Assembly: GCA_029962745.1 (NCBI GenBank)
Contig: CM057165.1
Span: 23,401,202 to 23,465,201, forward strand
Reading direction: 5' to 3'
Source of the DNA: Echinometra lucunter
Lineage: Eukaryota > Echinodermata > Echinoidea > Camarodonta > Echinometridae
Length of the DNA stretch: 64,000 bases
The notes under the pieces are model-generated. The model saw only the letters and a list, made by a program, of their open reading frames with translations. It made no database searches and had not been told where the DNA came from. How positions within the stretch are numbered: the first letter of the stretch is position 1; every line of letters begins with the position of its first letter. Shown piece by piece: positions 34,545-46,839 of this stretch. The position numbers were made by a program, and so were the translations under genes.

Positions 34545-34905
34545 GGAGACGTCTCTGTGACGTCTCTGGATGTCTCCTGGAAATTACCGAGTCTCTCTGC
34601 GGAGTTGCAAGAAATTTAAACATGTTTTCAGAGACGTCTCTGCGGCGTCTCCATCAATTGTGGAGATTATTTGTATCTGCGACATTGCCGAGATATTGCA
34701 GAGAAGTCACCGTGACTGAGAAGATGTCTCAGAGACTTTGCCGCGACTGAGAAGACATCTCAGAGACGTCGCTGTGATGTCTCCACGACTTCCTGGCATA
34801 TTGGTTGTCATCTGGCCTGGAGGCATCTCTGAGGAGTCTTCTAGAAGTCGCGCCTTGGTGAGAGTGCAAACCATTTTCGTCTCGGAGACATCTCGGAGAC
34901 GTCTC
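34545..34905. repeat. GAGACGTCTC-rich array (copy A)
   Basis: Short palindromic units of the type GAGACGTCTC, GAGACATCTC and complement recur about every 10-30 bp. Counterpart in copy B at 53408-53785. The open frames across it differ between copies and look accidental. Confidence 0.75.
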
Positions 34906-35049
34906 CGTTGGTGAGAAACAGCCTTTATACAGACATCAGTTTCAGTTCAGTTTCAGTTTTTTATTTTTTCTCATTTCCAACAAAACAGTAGACAAAATCC
35001 ATCATAAATACAGTTATAACAATTGAAATGTAATAAAGAAACATGTAAC

Positions 35050-35051
<2 letters not shown>

Positions 35052-35101
<50 letters not shown>
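35052..35101 (+). repeat. (AT)n microsatellite
   Basis: 50 nt of AT within the A-only segment 34940-35425, which is absent from copy B. Confidence 0.9.
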
Positions 35102-35105
<4 letters not shown>

Positions 35106-36117
35106 TCTAAATTATACATTTGAAACTTAATATGGATCATGAGATATTTGTGGCTGAAAATAACATGCTGGAAATGGAGAGGTCCACTGTGAAGCTGTGC
35201 TTGTAAGTCGTGGACCCCTCAAATCAAATTATTCATTAATATTAAATTACATAATTAAAATAATGACAGTGGCCAAAAGAGGGGAAGAAAAATGTGAAAT
35301 AAACAATAACATGATGCATGAAATGAGTAATTTACGAAGAATAACGAGGAGAGACGATGAGGAGAACATATCTGCATGTGGACTAAAATAAGAAAATGTT
35401 TCACAGGTGATGTATAACGAATATCACCATTGGCAATAGACTCATAGACCTGTCTGAAATTGCAATGCATTATGATGCTTGAGAAGTACACCTTGCTGGG
35501 ACATCATTTTTTTTTTCTAAAGTCATTACTGAAAGATATTTGTCTATAGTTCAAATGAGAAAAAGTTTTTAATTCTGGTACATCACAAAAATTGCCTGAA
35601 CCCCATGGAATTACCCATATTTCCTTTATTACTTTAAATACAAAGAAAGGGAGGGGTGTCATAATTCTAATGCAAACAAAATCATTAACCACAAAATTTG
35701 CAGCTTGAGATAAAAATTATTTGACTTCTTTCATTTTTATATGAAAATTCCCATAAAAGGAACCATCAAGCATTTGGTTTGATGAATAATCATTGATAAC
35801 CTTAGCAAATGCGTGATAGTCCCAAAGAAAATACCACTTCCGAACAAAAAATGAAAGCGGTCAAATAAAAGAAATGTTGTTTTACAAATGCAGGATTTCA
35901 GCAAATTATTATTATGTGTTGAATTACAAAAAAAAATGTGCTTCTACTTTTGTTTTTCATGTGAAAAAGGAACTCCAGGAACTGATAAAGGAAATCCTGT
36001 AATGCAATCACACATCAATAAAGGCTACTGTAAAGAAATATTTCATTTGTGTGGCTTTTTAAGATAATGTATTTGGTTATTTCAATGTCTACTTTCAACT
36101 TTTGGAGTTGCTCCCCA

Positions 36118-36148
<31 letters not shown>

Positions 36149-37849
36149 CTCTCTCTGTCAAAGCCCAAGCACTATTTAACCCACTGACTGCTAAATACAT
36201 GTAATCTCATTCCTACTGGCTTTTAAGCCATTATTCATACAGGGTCCAACCAGTTCCTGGGGCAGAGGGTTAATAGTACCTTCAAATAACAGGGCCAGAA
36301 GGCCTGGTATATGGCAGATGTACAGACAACTGGTGGCATTCTAAATCATGATCAAAACCAGCCATTAGCTCGAAATCTTTCCTCCCGATGTTTACAGAGC
36401 AAACATGGAGAGGTGCTTCCAATCAATAAACAATTCCAGACAGTAAATCACTGGGAGGAAATTGAACAGAGAGACAGTGGATGAGGGTCCAGGGGTTGCC
36501 ATGACAACTAGGAATGAAGTCACTGAGGTTTCTCTCCATTGATGTCCCTCTGATGATGGGCAAGATTCCTCTTTACACAAACACCGGGATAATGTGGCCT
36601 GACCTGCATATTACATTGATTTTTATCCTAACCTACAGTATTACTTGTTAGGTGGTTTTCACCTACCAGAACCATATTATTCATGACCACACTGAGGATT
36701 TAGCATACTGTCTTTGTAAATTTCAAAATTCTTCACTAGTTGAAAACACCACTCTTTCAAAGAATACATAGAGAAAGAATACACTGCAATACTGAATACA
36801 TGTTGAAACCTGAAAACTTTACCTACAATGAAGCTTCTTCATCATGAAAGGTATTGCTTATATTTCACTTATAAAAACATCAAGTGTATTGCAACTACTG
36901 TACCTGACCAAAAAATAACTGATAATTTGACATTTCAATTTACTGAATTATTAGTGTGTAATTCATAAGAAAACAAATTCATAATCATATACTGGTTTGT
37001 TCTTTTATGGTTTACCGTGTGATGTGTTAGGGTCAATGTTTCTAGGAATAGAAAATCATGAATGAGTTCTTTTATAGTGAAAGCAATAAAACTCAATCAA
37101 CACTTTGCATATAGAATGGGCAAACATAAGGTGGCATAAAGGGAGCTATAAAAATGTTCAAGAGGGAGCTGGACCAGAGAAGATTTCCAATTAGCGCTCC
37201 AATCAAGGAAGATTGGAAGCAACTATCCTGTATAATCATTAACATTTTGTGGAGTATCAGTATCACTGACAAACGTGTAGCATCCCAGACAATTAATTGC
37301 CCTCATCCCTATAGGGGCTCGTTCACACATGCCTTGGTAAACCGTCACAAATAAAATAGGGGCAGTTTTGGGGTGAGTGATTATGTCTGTTTTAGCCCTA
37401 AAACATGCTGAACAAGCCCCCCCCCCCCAAATGTACTTGGCATTTTGAGGTGTCTATTTTTTTTTTTAATGATAAGCAAACCCTCCCCCCCCCAAACCAT
37501 AACTAAAGGCCCTCGGTTTCAAAAGGAGGCCTCTGAGTTTCAATAGGGGGCGCAGCTGATTCAGCCTCCCCCCCCCCCCCCCCCCATTCGTCCCTGAAAA
37601 GAAACAAAAACTGTGAAGTGCAGTATACTTAAAATACTTAGTAGTATAAGATGTGGTGTTCTTTTGTAGTGTATGTGAACAAGCCTTAAAACAGGAGAGC
37701 AATCATGGAGATTGGCTCTGCTCTGATTTCAATCTTTGCTATCTCTCTCACAATCATTCATTCTGTATCTATTTCCTCCATATTCTTCTCATGTTTCCAA
37801 TGATAGAGCAATGCAGGAATGAGAATTGACTGTGCATAATACATCTGGG

Positions 37850-37993
37850 CCCCATTTCATAAAACTTCTTATCAGTAACAACTGCCACATTTCTATGACA
37901 AATTTGCTCTCAGCCAATCAGATGCAAGGATTTCAGTAGCTTATAACAGTTATTGCAAATTGTTATTGATAACAAGTTTTACGAAATGGGGCC
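37850..37993. mobile_element. Small fold-back MITE, copy 2
   Basis: GGGCCCCATTTCATAAAAC and its inverted match TTTTACGAAATGGGGCCC enclose the same core (CTCAGCCAATCAGATGCAAG) as 8409-8545. Confidence 0.75.
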
Positions 37994-38822
37994 CTGTAAC
38001 TCCGTATCTAGAACCTGACACAAGTAAAGCAATGAATTTTAAACCACGTACTGAGAGCAAAGGGAATTCATTTAGGTATTTGTGCGCTTCTGGTTCTTAA
38101 AAAACAACATACTAATTTCATATCAATATTTCCCAAACAAAATTTTATGAATAATCTGGTAGACCTTCAAAGAGTTGTTTGAATTTAAACTGTTAATGGT
38201 CCAAAGGGATTGAGGATAATTTTTGTTTCTTACAAAAAAAAATCAAAGCCTATGACTATGATGTTTCATGCACATGAACAGTACATGTATGTATGGTTCG
38301 ACCCTCGTAAGTTTCATGAGGTTTCCAAATATTTGAAAAAATAGAATCTATCATCAAAGATTTTTGATAGAAAAGGCTGCAAGGCACCATATAAATATTG
38401 ACTAAAGTCCGTGAACACTAAAGCAAGGGTTGTAAAGAGGGAGATGAAGTGTAATGCTGTTTATCTTTTAGAAATTCAGGACTTCCAAAAAGATATTTCC
38501 ATCAAAAATCCACAATTTATGCCTAAACATACAGTGTATGATACAGATTACAAAAACACAGGAAAAACAATTCAGAAACATGAGGTCATTACAATCCAGG
38601 GAATTTACATGTAAGATATGTTTCCACTTCTCACTTGATCAATGTTCCATGTCAAAGGAACAAGAAAGAAAAAAAGAAACAAGCACATCAATGATGTGGC
38701 GCTCATTCGGCAACAAGATAAAGTAATTCATGCAATTATCAATTTTCCACGAATTGACACTGAAATGAATAAGTAAGATGTATGTATCATGTACATGTAC
38801 ATATTAGGAAGTGCCCATTACA

Positions 38823-39042
38823 GGGGGGGGGGGTGTTTCACAAAGAGTTAAGTTTGACTTAGAGCCGTGCTTAAGCGCCAATGCGCATCCGGTATTTAAC
38901 GCGTAATCTCATTGATAGACTTTTCAATTGCGCGCGTCCCCTGCTATGATTCTGACCAATGCGGTGATGCGTAATATGCAGCATGCAAGTAGGAATTTAA
39001 GTACGACTTTAGTCAAACTTAAATCTTTGTGAAACACCCCCC
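38823..39042. mobile_element. Fold-back MITE (GGGGTGTTTCACAAAG family)
   Basis: GGGTGTTTCACAAAGAGTTA at the left is mirrored by TTTGTGAAACACCCCC at the right, with GACTTAGA/TCAAACTTAA pairing inside. In copy B only the left ~55 bp remain (57234-57290). Confidence 0.7.
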
Positions 39043-39119
39043 AGATCGGGTTAATTGTCACATTAAAATGAAACACAGACTTGTATCAGAAATGCATGTA
39101 TAGTTTTCTGCAAGTCAAC

Positions 39120-40025
39120 AATTGGAGGAGAACAAGCATGTAATTGTGATTCTGAATAAATTTGTATAAAATTACCATAAATAATATTTGAGACGAAATG
39201 ACAAAATTCTATGTAGGAGTTCTGGTGTAACTCACATAGTTCTACCAGATGAAACAAAAACATAACAAAACAAAAAATCAAAATCGGTCAACTTATGATT
39301 TAGAAGAAGCATTTTTTGTGATTTCTGAATAAATTTGCATAAATTTGCATAAATAATGTTCAAGACAAAATTTTAAAATTCTGTGTAGTAGTGTTTTATA
39401 CCTCATGTAGCTTGACCAGATGAAACAAAAAAAAAAAAAACATAATCGGACCACAAATGAAGGAGAAGAACCATTTTTTGCAATTTTTGAATGAATTTGC
39501 ATAAATTAGCATAAAAAAATGTTGGAGACAAAATTTTCTGTGTAGAAGTTCTGTCTGCCTCATGTAGTTCTACTAGATGAAGCAAAAAAAAATAAATAAA
39601 TAAATAAAAATCGGTCAACAAATGAAGAAGAAACATTTATTGTGTGATTTTCGAATAACTCTGTATAAATTAGCATACAACATGTAGGAGACAAAATTTC
39701 AAAATTCTGTGCAGAAGTTCTGTGTACCTCATAAGCTCTAACAGATGAAACAAACCAAAAAAATAATCAAAATTGGTCGACAAATGATGGAGAAGAAGCA
39801 ATTCACGTTAATTTTGAATAAATTTGCATAAATTAGCATATGTATTTAATTTCAAAATATTGTGTAGAAGTTTGAATCCCCCACCTAGTGCTTTCATATA
39901 AAGCAAATGGAATTGAAATCAGATGAGAAATGACAAAGAAGAAGCATTCCAAATTGTGGAAGGACGACAGATGCCACACCATGGCATAAGCTTATCTGGC
40001 CCATTTGGGTCGGATGAGCTAAAAA
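39120..40025. repeat. ~155-bp tandem repeat family, locus 3 (copy A)
   Basis: About five units with AAATTTGCATAAATTAGCAT, TGTGTAGAAGTTCTG and ACCAGATGAAACAAA, followed by the tail AGGACGACAGATGCCACACC, GGCATAAGCT and GATGAGCTAAAAACG. Copy B (about 57285-57600) keeps only the last one to two units. Confidence 0.8.
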
Positions 40026-42021
40026 CGAAAACAACTCTCAAAAGCTGAGAACTAGTCTTTGTAATTATCAACATAAATTAGAAACAAAATCTGATGAAAA
40101 TATGAGAAATTTACAAAACTATGCATGGGCTTTAACACCTAATCCATATATGCAATCAGTACAAGCCCCAGGCAAAATTGCAACTCACATTGACCCTACA
40201 TCAGATGCTTTTTTTCTGCACAATCTAATTAACATTCAATCACAGTATCCAAATCTCTTTCATCTCTTTGAGAGATCCGAGCCTGGAATTTAATTTACTT
40301 CATCAGCATGCAACTCAACAACCTCATCAAACATTTGTATCTCTCAAACAATCAAATATTCACTCCACTGAACATAAACCCATCTGCTGTAAACTTAAAG
40401 ACCTGCCTTTTTGCTGAAATCCAAACCTGTTCCTGGGTCTAAAGTCAAATTTTCACCAAGGAAGTTAGACCAAGGTCTGGGTTTCCTTAAATGTCAAACA
40501 TGACTTTAGACCTAGCATCTGGTTTAACTGAATTAGCAGAATATGAATTCTAGGGATCACATTCTGTCTCTCTTTTTTTTTGTAGAAACTGCTTGTATCA
40601 GCATATTTTCATTGCACAATATCTCAATTTACTTTGTTTGGATAAACAGTAGAATATCTAAATGTACTTGCATTCACTGAATCTATTTGTCTTCTAATCA
40701 CTGAACTGGAACAAAAAGACTTTGACACAATAAGCCTCCACTATTCATGACTGACCAAATTTCACATGACCTACATGTACATCTAATGTAAACTATGACT
40801 AAAATGAAAAACGAGATCAGAGCTTTTAAACTGGTGGGCTATGAAACTCTCTAAGTTGGGCTGTGAGGTCAGCCCAAAATATTCATGCTTTATATTATGT
40901 TTTTCCCATCAAAGTTTAGTAAGATGGGCTTCAAAATATTCCTAAGTGCTGAAGGTTGTTTTTTTTTTTTTTATATTTGACCAGTCAGCACTTCCTGAGA
41001 AAAAGTCAGAGTTTGAAGGGCCTTGTCTCTATTAGCTTGACTTGAGAAAATTGTGTTTACTTTACTTGAGGATGTACACAGGGATCTCACTAGAAAAAAA
41101 TCCACACACAGTTCCCACATTGCGCAGAGCATGGAAGTTTCGGAAGTTTTACGGAATAACACCTAAAGTTACGTGTGGCGGTAGTATATGCTATAGTAAA
41201 AGGATGAAAAATACTTCTTGGTAAGCAGGAGTTATCTACTAATGGCATAAAAGTAAAAATACATTGCCAAAAAGCAAAACAATCTGTGACATTTATCATT
41301 ATTGTTAGGAATATAAACTCCAATATTTTTTTTACCCTTGTTGCCATGCATGGTGCAGCAATTTCACACATGGTTCTTCCTTGTCTGAAACCCTTTATGC
41401 ATGGTATTGGAACCATGGGTGTTATGTACTGGCGAGAACCATGCATGTACATGTACATGTAGCTTTAGGTTCAAAGCATATCTTGATCTGTGTCCATCTT
41501 CAATACCAAATTAGCCAGCTAATTGGCCAAATTGCAGGCTATTGCATGAAATCCCTAGTTTAGGATGACATATCAAGCTATTATTACCTGAATGAGGCGT
41601 TTTGGAGACAAGATATAACCGCGTATTTTGTCTGTCTAATTGATTCACTCAACACAAAATACGTCACAATGGTTCAGCCAGGGCTCAGCTGTATGACTAG
41701 GGTAATAATATTCATATTCCCCTCCTCCGCGAAATTTGTCATTTTCCTATTGCACCTGTGTACTAAATTATTGGTCCATAATATCCATATTCCACCTTTC
41801 TTGTATAAGCGCGCATTTAGGAAAGTGCAAACGCGCAGTAGTGTGTACGCGATAGAGGTTAAAAACAATGGATACGCAAGGTAACCATTTACGTCACAAT
41901 CGCTTAGCCAGGATTACCTGCCTGAATAAGCTGAAATCAGAGGGACGGACAGGCAATTAGCAAACATGTTTGTCATTGCTACAAAATGATAGGCTTGAAT
42001 TATGCATCATCCTATAGCTGT

Positions 42022-42172
42022 AGGTGATAATAATTATATTGACTGGCTCTACTTTCGGGGAATATCGAAAATGTTGCCCTTAAAAGATCCATATTGCCCT
42101 CGTCTTCGACTCAGGACAATATGATTCATTTTGTGGGCAACATTTTCGATATTCCCCTCAAGGCCAGTCAAT
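42022..42172. mobile_element. Fold-back MITE (ATATTGACTG family), A only
   Basis: ATATTGACTGGCTCTACTTT at the left, GGCCAGTCAATAT at the right, with TCGGGGAATATCGAAAATGT paired to its complement. Lies in the segment missing from copy B. Confidence 0.65.
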
Positions 42173-42271
42173 ATAATATAAATATCCCTAGCACAACTGT
42201 GAAATGGCCCACAGTGGTGTATTACTCATTAAAATCAATTTGAAAATGATTTCAGATAACTGTTAACTTAC

Positions 42272-42340
42272 ATCAATGGCTCCACACTTCATTGCCTTCT
42301 GTCGAATCGCTTCATAATCGTCTCCTTGTCCAACATCAGC
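42272..42340 (-). CDS. ASS1: ASS1 coding exon 2 (copy A)
   Basis: 23 codons (ADVGQGDDYEAI..) equivalent to the human segment LANIGQKEDFEEARKKAL. Acceptor CTTTCAG, donor GAT|GTAAGT, phase 0 at both ends. It differs from the copy at 58944-59012 by one synonymous base in the Gln codon of GQG (CAA versus CAG). Confidence 0.9.
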
Positions 42341-43411
42341 CTGAAAGAATGAGGGAAAAAGTTAAATAGAAATTTCTCCAGATTTTAGAAATTCACAAAT
42401 ATTTAACATTCACATTAAAACTGTAATATTCTATTTTCTATATAAAAAAATAGATGACCTACAAATAATAATTGCATGAAAGAATATCATTAATTCAGAA
42501 CTATTCAGCAATTTTTTTAGTGTTGATTAACGACATCATTTACACCACAATGCCCACCCCTTCGTTTTTTCAAAAGAATTAAAAGAAATGTGCAAAATGC
42601 AAATTACAACAAAAATGCATTTTTAAATCCATTTATCACAGAAGCTCCATTGTGTGGTTTGGCTCAATAACTTTTGATGCAGAGCCCTAATAAACATACC
42701 AAAATACATGTATAGCAGAAAGAGGAAAAATATTCTGCATATACTGTGCCCACTTTGGTTGTATAAGTATTTATATTTTGATGCTGACATTTTTTTGATG
42801 GAAAATAAGTACTAAAATCCTTAAATTTGCAATGCAATAGAAAGTTAAAAATCACTGTTTTCCATGCAAATTGGCAACTTTCTAACATATTCAACATACT
42901 TTCTTTCGATTCATATTAACTTCAGATACATGACTGTTTAAGAAAAATGTAGTGCTCAGGAGAAGAAAAAGATCCCTGGGTTGCCAATTTGAATAAGAAC
43001 AAGGATCAAATAAGGCTTGAAATAATTCCTGTCATGAACAGGATAAGACATCAGAATACAACATTTGAGTGTACCATTGTGTACCAATATTTGAAGATGA
43101 AAGTATTAGAAATAATGGAGAAGAAGAAAAACCATTATACTAGTACTGCTAATCAAAAACAGCCAAACAGTAGCTCAATGGTCCAATAAGTTTGAAAATA
43201 CAGTGTACAAATGATTTTGTTTGCAGACTGAAAACCAATCAAAGCTTTGGCTGCAGATGGATGGATATGTACAATGAAATGCAGCATGAATCACCTTTAC
43301 AGGTGCGCGAATATTAGCCAATTTTTTTTTTTCTTCCCTTCAAAACTTGTATGTAAAATGCATTTATTAATGCATGAACATTCCCCTATAACCCTATTAG
43401 ATATTTATTAA

Positions 43412-44002
43412 AAGGAAAAGGAAATCCCGGAGATAAGTCAATATTAATGAAAAGACAGGGTAGCGGGAAGCAAGTTTTTAAAAGTGCAATCAAAATCGGT
43501 TTAATACGAAATAGGAAAGTTATGAAAGTTTGAAACTAAGTCTCAATTTACTTTCTATGCGATTCTCGAAACTGGCAATATCATTTCAAAAGAGGATTTT
43601 TGTGGACAACTCTTCATATACACTGTAAATGTTTTGTACACAAAATTTCAGATTTTCACCATTGTCTCTCAAGGTGCAACTTGTCTCTTTGTGAAATCAA
43701 CATATGTTGTGTCAAATACATTTTCACTTATCTTGAGCTATTAGAGACAAGTTACACCTTGAGAGATAATGGAGAAAATCTGAAATTCTGTGTACAAAGC
43801 ATATAGAGAGTTGTCCCCCAAAACCTGCCATTTCAAAGCAATATTGCCAATTTGAGGATCGCCATGGAAAGTAAATGGAGACTTTTCAAACTTTCACAAC
43901 TTTCTCATTCCATTCCTCATTTTGACTGTACTTTTTTAAAACTGCTTCTCTCTATCCTCTGTTTTCATTCAAAATGACTTGTCTCTAGGGTTTCCCTTTC
44001 CT
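43412..44002. mobile_element. TTAA fold-back MITE, copy A
   Basis: TTAA at 43408-43411 and 44003-44006. Inverted ends AAGGAAAAGGAAATCCC and GGGTTTCCCTTTCC; long arms carry GAAAGTTTGAAACT, GTGGACAACTCT and AAGGTGCAACTTGTCTC blocks. Counterpart 60070-60659. Confidence 0.8.
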
Positions 44003-44063
44003 TTAACTTTAAGAAATAATAATATATATAACTTTATCGTGCCAAATCCACTCTGTGGAATGC

Positions 44064-44414
44064 TCAAGGCGTGTGTACATGTAAATGATCAAGAATGGAA
44101 AAGAAATGTTTTGAGATGATTTTTAAAAGAGTCAGGGGATGAATACTTTTTGATGTCTTCAGGAAGGCTATTCCATAATTTAGAACTTGAGTACTAAGCA
44201 AATGATCTCCCCCCCCCCCCCCCAAAGTTTGAGCAATTTTGGGGATCACAAGAGAGTTGGAACTGGATGAGCATAGAAATCTCACAGGGGTGTAGTTTTG
44301 GATTAAAGAGATGAGGTATTGAGGAGCAGAACCGTGAATGCAATGAAAAGTGAGCAATAAAATTTTGAAAACAATGTGATCTTTTACAGGGAGCCAGTGT
44401 AGTGACTGCAAAAT
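44064..44414 (-). pseudogene. CR1/L2-like LINE ORF2, C-terminal fragment (copy A)
   Basis: Minus-strand reading LHWLPVKDHIVFKILLLTFH, then APQYLISLIQNYTPVRFL, is the typical C-terminal region after the reverse transcriptase of CR1/L2/Jockey-type LINEs. A C-run (44211-44223) interrupts the usual GDRAF-like part. No catalytic domain is present. The copy B counterpart is cut short. Confidence 0.75.
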
Positions 44415-44571
44415 TGGGGAAATATGGGTACGCTCAAGTACAAAATTTGGCCAGATAATGTTTTTTAATATATATATTCAATACTTAAAAGGATTCATTA
44501 CAATTTCTTACAATTTAGCATTTAAATAAGTGACAACAGATACCAAGCCTGTAGAATAAATCTATATTTAA

Positions 44572-44897
44572 AGATGCTAGGTTGTGGGCTTTAATGGGGA
44601 ATTGACACCATGGGTGCTTACCCAGTAACAGGTGTTGTCCATCACTGTGAGTTTTATGACCAACAGACCTTATTTAATGCTCTGTATACTTCACCCTTTC
44701 CCCATATGGCAAAGTCATTATCTCACTTTCCCTGGCCCGAGAATGCCCGAAGCAGGCCGAAGAATGTTTGTGGTGGGACAGCTTGTTTTGCTGTGCTCCA
44801 GAAATGTAGCTCTATTTAGTATTACATGTATTTTTCACAAAGGCTGGTGTCAGCAAATTATGATCCATTTCCCATGAAAGCCCACGACCTAGCGTCT
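44572..44897. mobile_element. TTAA fold-back MITE, 326 bp, uninterrupted
   Basis: TTAA at 44568-44571 and 44898-44901; ends AGATGCTAGGTTGTGGGCTT and AAGCCCACGACCTAGCGTCT. It is the empty-site reference for the nested stack at 680-1689. It lies in an A-only segment. Confidence 0.8.
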
Positions 44898-45386
44898 TTA
44901 ACAGGGCTTATCAGTCATATATGTAAAGAAAACAATCATATCAAGGGCTTACATGTATATGTATTCTCCTTCCTTTATCTCATCTTAGTGCTACAAATAG
45001 GCTTAATGATATGTTTCATTATCTTGAAAACTTGAATGGAAACATCTGTAGTTATTTGTTTGTTCCTCACTGTAGTTTGCCCTACTAAAAGTGTCCAATG
45101 CGAGGCACATTCAATATTGACACTGATCACCCGTGAACAGAAATTACAATCGTGGAAATAAAAAATACAGAATCAGCAGTCTACAGCCCACTTCCAAACT
45201 TGACAGAACAAACAGCAATTTCAATTTGCCACTCTTCAATTTTGCACTGCCGATAAAGTTGACATATTTTGATTTACTGTAGTTTATTATCACGATATCA
45301 AATGTTTAAACTTTAAACAAAGAATATCACGCTCACTGTGTACGCTACAACATTCCTGTTTAATTAGCTAGACCAGAATACATTAG

Positions 45387-46530
45387 GGCTGCGTTTCACG
45401 AAACCGTCATAAGTCTAACTTCTCGGACATCCCATAGAAACGCGTGTTGTAGAATTAACACGCGTTTCAATGGGATGTCCATGAACTTAGACTTATGACG
45501 GTTTCGTGAAACGCAGCCCAGGGGCCCGTTTCACGAAACCGTCATAAGTCAACTTCTCAGCTAAGATCGCCGCTAGTTGGCTAGTTGTCTGCTACGTGTT
45601 TCACGAAGCCGTGCTTGCCAAGATCAACGCCAACTTCCCGACTAAGAACTTATGACGCCTCTGACCCTGTCATATCTTTTTTCGTTGATATGCAGCGCCA
45701 TCACATGCCACTAATTTGGTAGATTATGGCTGGCCAAAATGGAAGCTACATAGATTTTAAAAAATAATTCAAATCTATCTTTTCTAAGGGTTCCTGCAAT
45801 CAGTAATTCATCCTTTCTCATGTATAAATATTATATTTCATGTTTCATATGAAACAATCTGCAAAAAAGGTTTCCTAGGGGGTTTCTCCCGTGATTGTAA
45901 CATCTCACAAAAGAACACAATTCTGCCACGTCAGGCAAGGCATAGTCAAAGGGATAGTCTGTAGATTTCAGACCCATATTTATTCAAAGATAATTTATAT
46001 CGTAGATTTTTAAATAAAATACTTTTATGAGACATAGTTTAGCTTGTAATTTACCAAAATTATGCATATCAACGTTTTGGTCAAGACATGACACTGGATA
46101 AATATTTAATTTGCCTCCTTTTTCCGATCATGAACGTAGGGGTTTATTTTGCAAATCTAGTGTCCCGGGGGTACCCATCTTACGTTCAAAACGATAATTA
46201 ACTTAATTACTAAAAACAGAATTTTATAAGTTTTTCTTTGGTGTAATCTGCCTTCTTTGAAAATATCTTGTATCTATAACCCGCTGCTACTATTTCTAAG
46301 CTTTGCCCTCACCAGATCACTCAAATAATTGCAGTTCTGATAATTTCTTGTTTACAAAATATATGTGTGATTGTGATCAAGGCTATGTGTTGTCACATTT
46401 CCTCATCGATTCACGAGACATTTAGCTAGCATGCTCTTCGTGAAACGGTTTAGCAAGATTAGAGTCATCTCCGTAGTTGGTGGACAAAGATATGACTAAC
46501 TTGGCGTTGATTTCCAGAAACAGGCCCCAG
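45387..46530. mobile_element. Large insertion present only in copy A
   Basis: Copy B reads straight through (ATTAGGTGTCTAATCC near 61941). The insert starts with a near-perfect palindrome (about 45387-45520; TGCGTTTCACGAAACCGTCA and its complement), followed by a second GTTTCACGAAACCGTCATAA-type arm whose mate (CGTGAAACGG) is near 46440, and ends CAGGCCCCAG. No coding capacity recognised. Confidence 0.65.
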
Positions 46531-46680
46531 GTGTCTAATCCTCTTATCCTGCTAGAGGCTATGAGTCTGACCACCTTCCCTCCCCTTCTTGCTCCTGTTT
46601 TGTGCCTCCCCCCCCCCTCCTCCCTCCCCCCCCCCCCCCCCAATCATCCACAACCATCAATACAACCATAGTATACTCAC

Positions 46681-46818
46681 CGTGTAAGCCACCACATCAT
46701 AGCCTTGTTCAATGAGCCAGACCAAGATACACGAGGTGTCTAGTCCTCCGCTGTAAGCCAAGACAACCTTCCCTTTCTTGCCTCCGTTTCTTGCTCGTTT
46801 GCTTGGAGATTCAGCCAT
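46681..46818 (-). CDS. ASS1: ASS1 coding exon 1 (copy A)
   Basis: 46 codons, ending GCT TAC ACG before a GTGAGTAT donor (phase 0). It carries the ATP pyrophosphate-binding loop AYSGGLDTS (21-29). The start is placed at ATG 46818 (MAESPSK). An in-frame ATG at 46839 would add seven residues, but the second copy changes one of these seven (MVHSM versus MVHSK) while the residues after MAES are identical, so the upstream part is probably 5' UTR. A long C-run (46611-46641) sits about 40 bp inside the intron. Confidence 0.9.
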
Positions 46819-46839
46819 GTTAAACATAGAATGGACCAC

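Larger units (their letters stand above)
10412..46818 (-). other. ASS1: Argininosuccinate synthase gene, complete coding region in 13 exons
   Basis: ASS joins citrulline and aspartate using ATP (giving AMP and PPi) to make argininosuccinate, for arginine synthesis, the citrulline-NO cycle or the urea cycle; it is a cytosolic homotetramer. The 13 exons sum to 1281 nt: 426 codons plus stop, against 412 aa in human. Every junction keeps frame; phases in order are 0,0,0,0,0,1,2,1,0,1,2,2. Visible signatures: AYSGGLDTS (21-29, ATP pyrophosphate loop), YEDRYLLGTALARP (94-107, citrulline region) and GATGKGNDQIRF (128-139, aspartate binding), split across exons 3 and 4. The extra length is an 11-residue Lys/Arg-rich N-terminus and a few C-terminal residues. 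Exons 1 and 2 occur again at 62099-62236 and 58944-59012. Confidence 0.93.

Noticed and set aside
34541..34750. 69-codon frame similar to part of 53282-53707
   Set aside because: Similarity comes from the shared segment; frame length is not conserved between copies.
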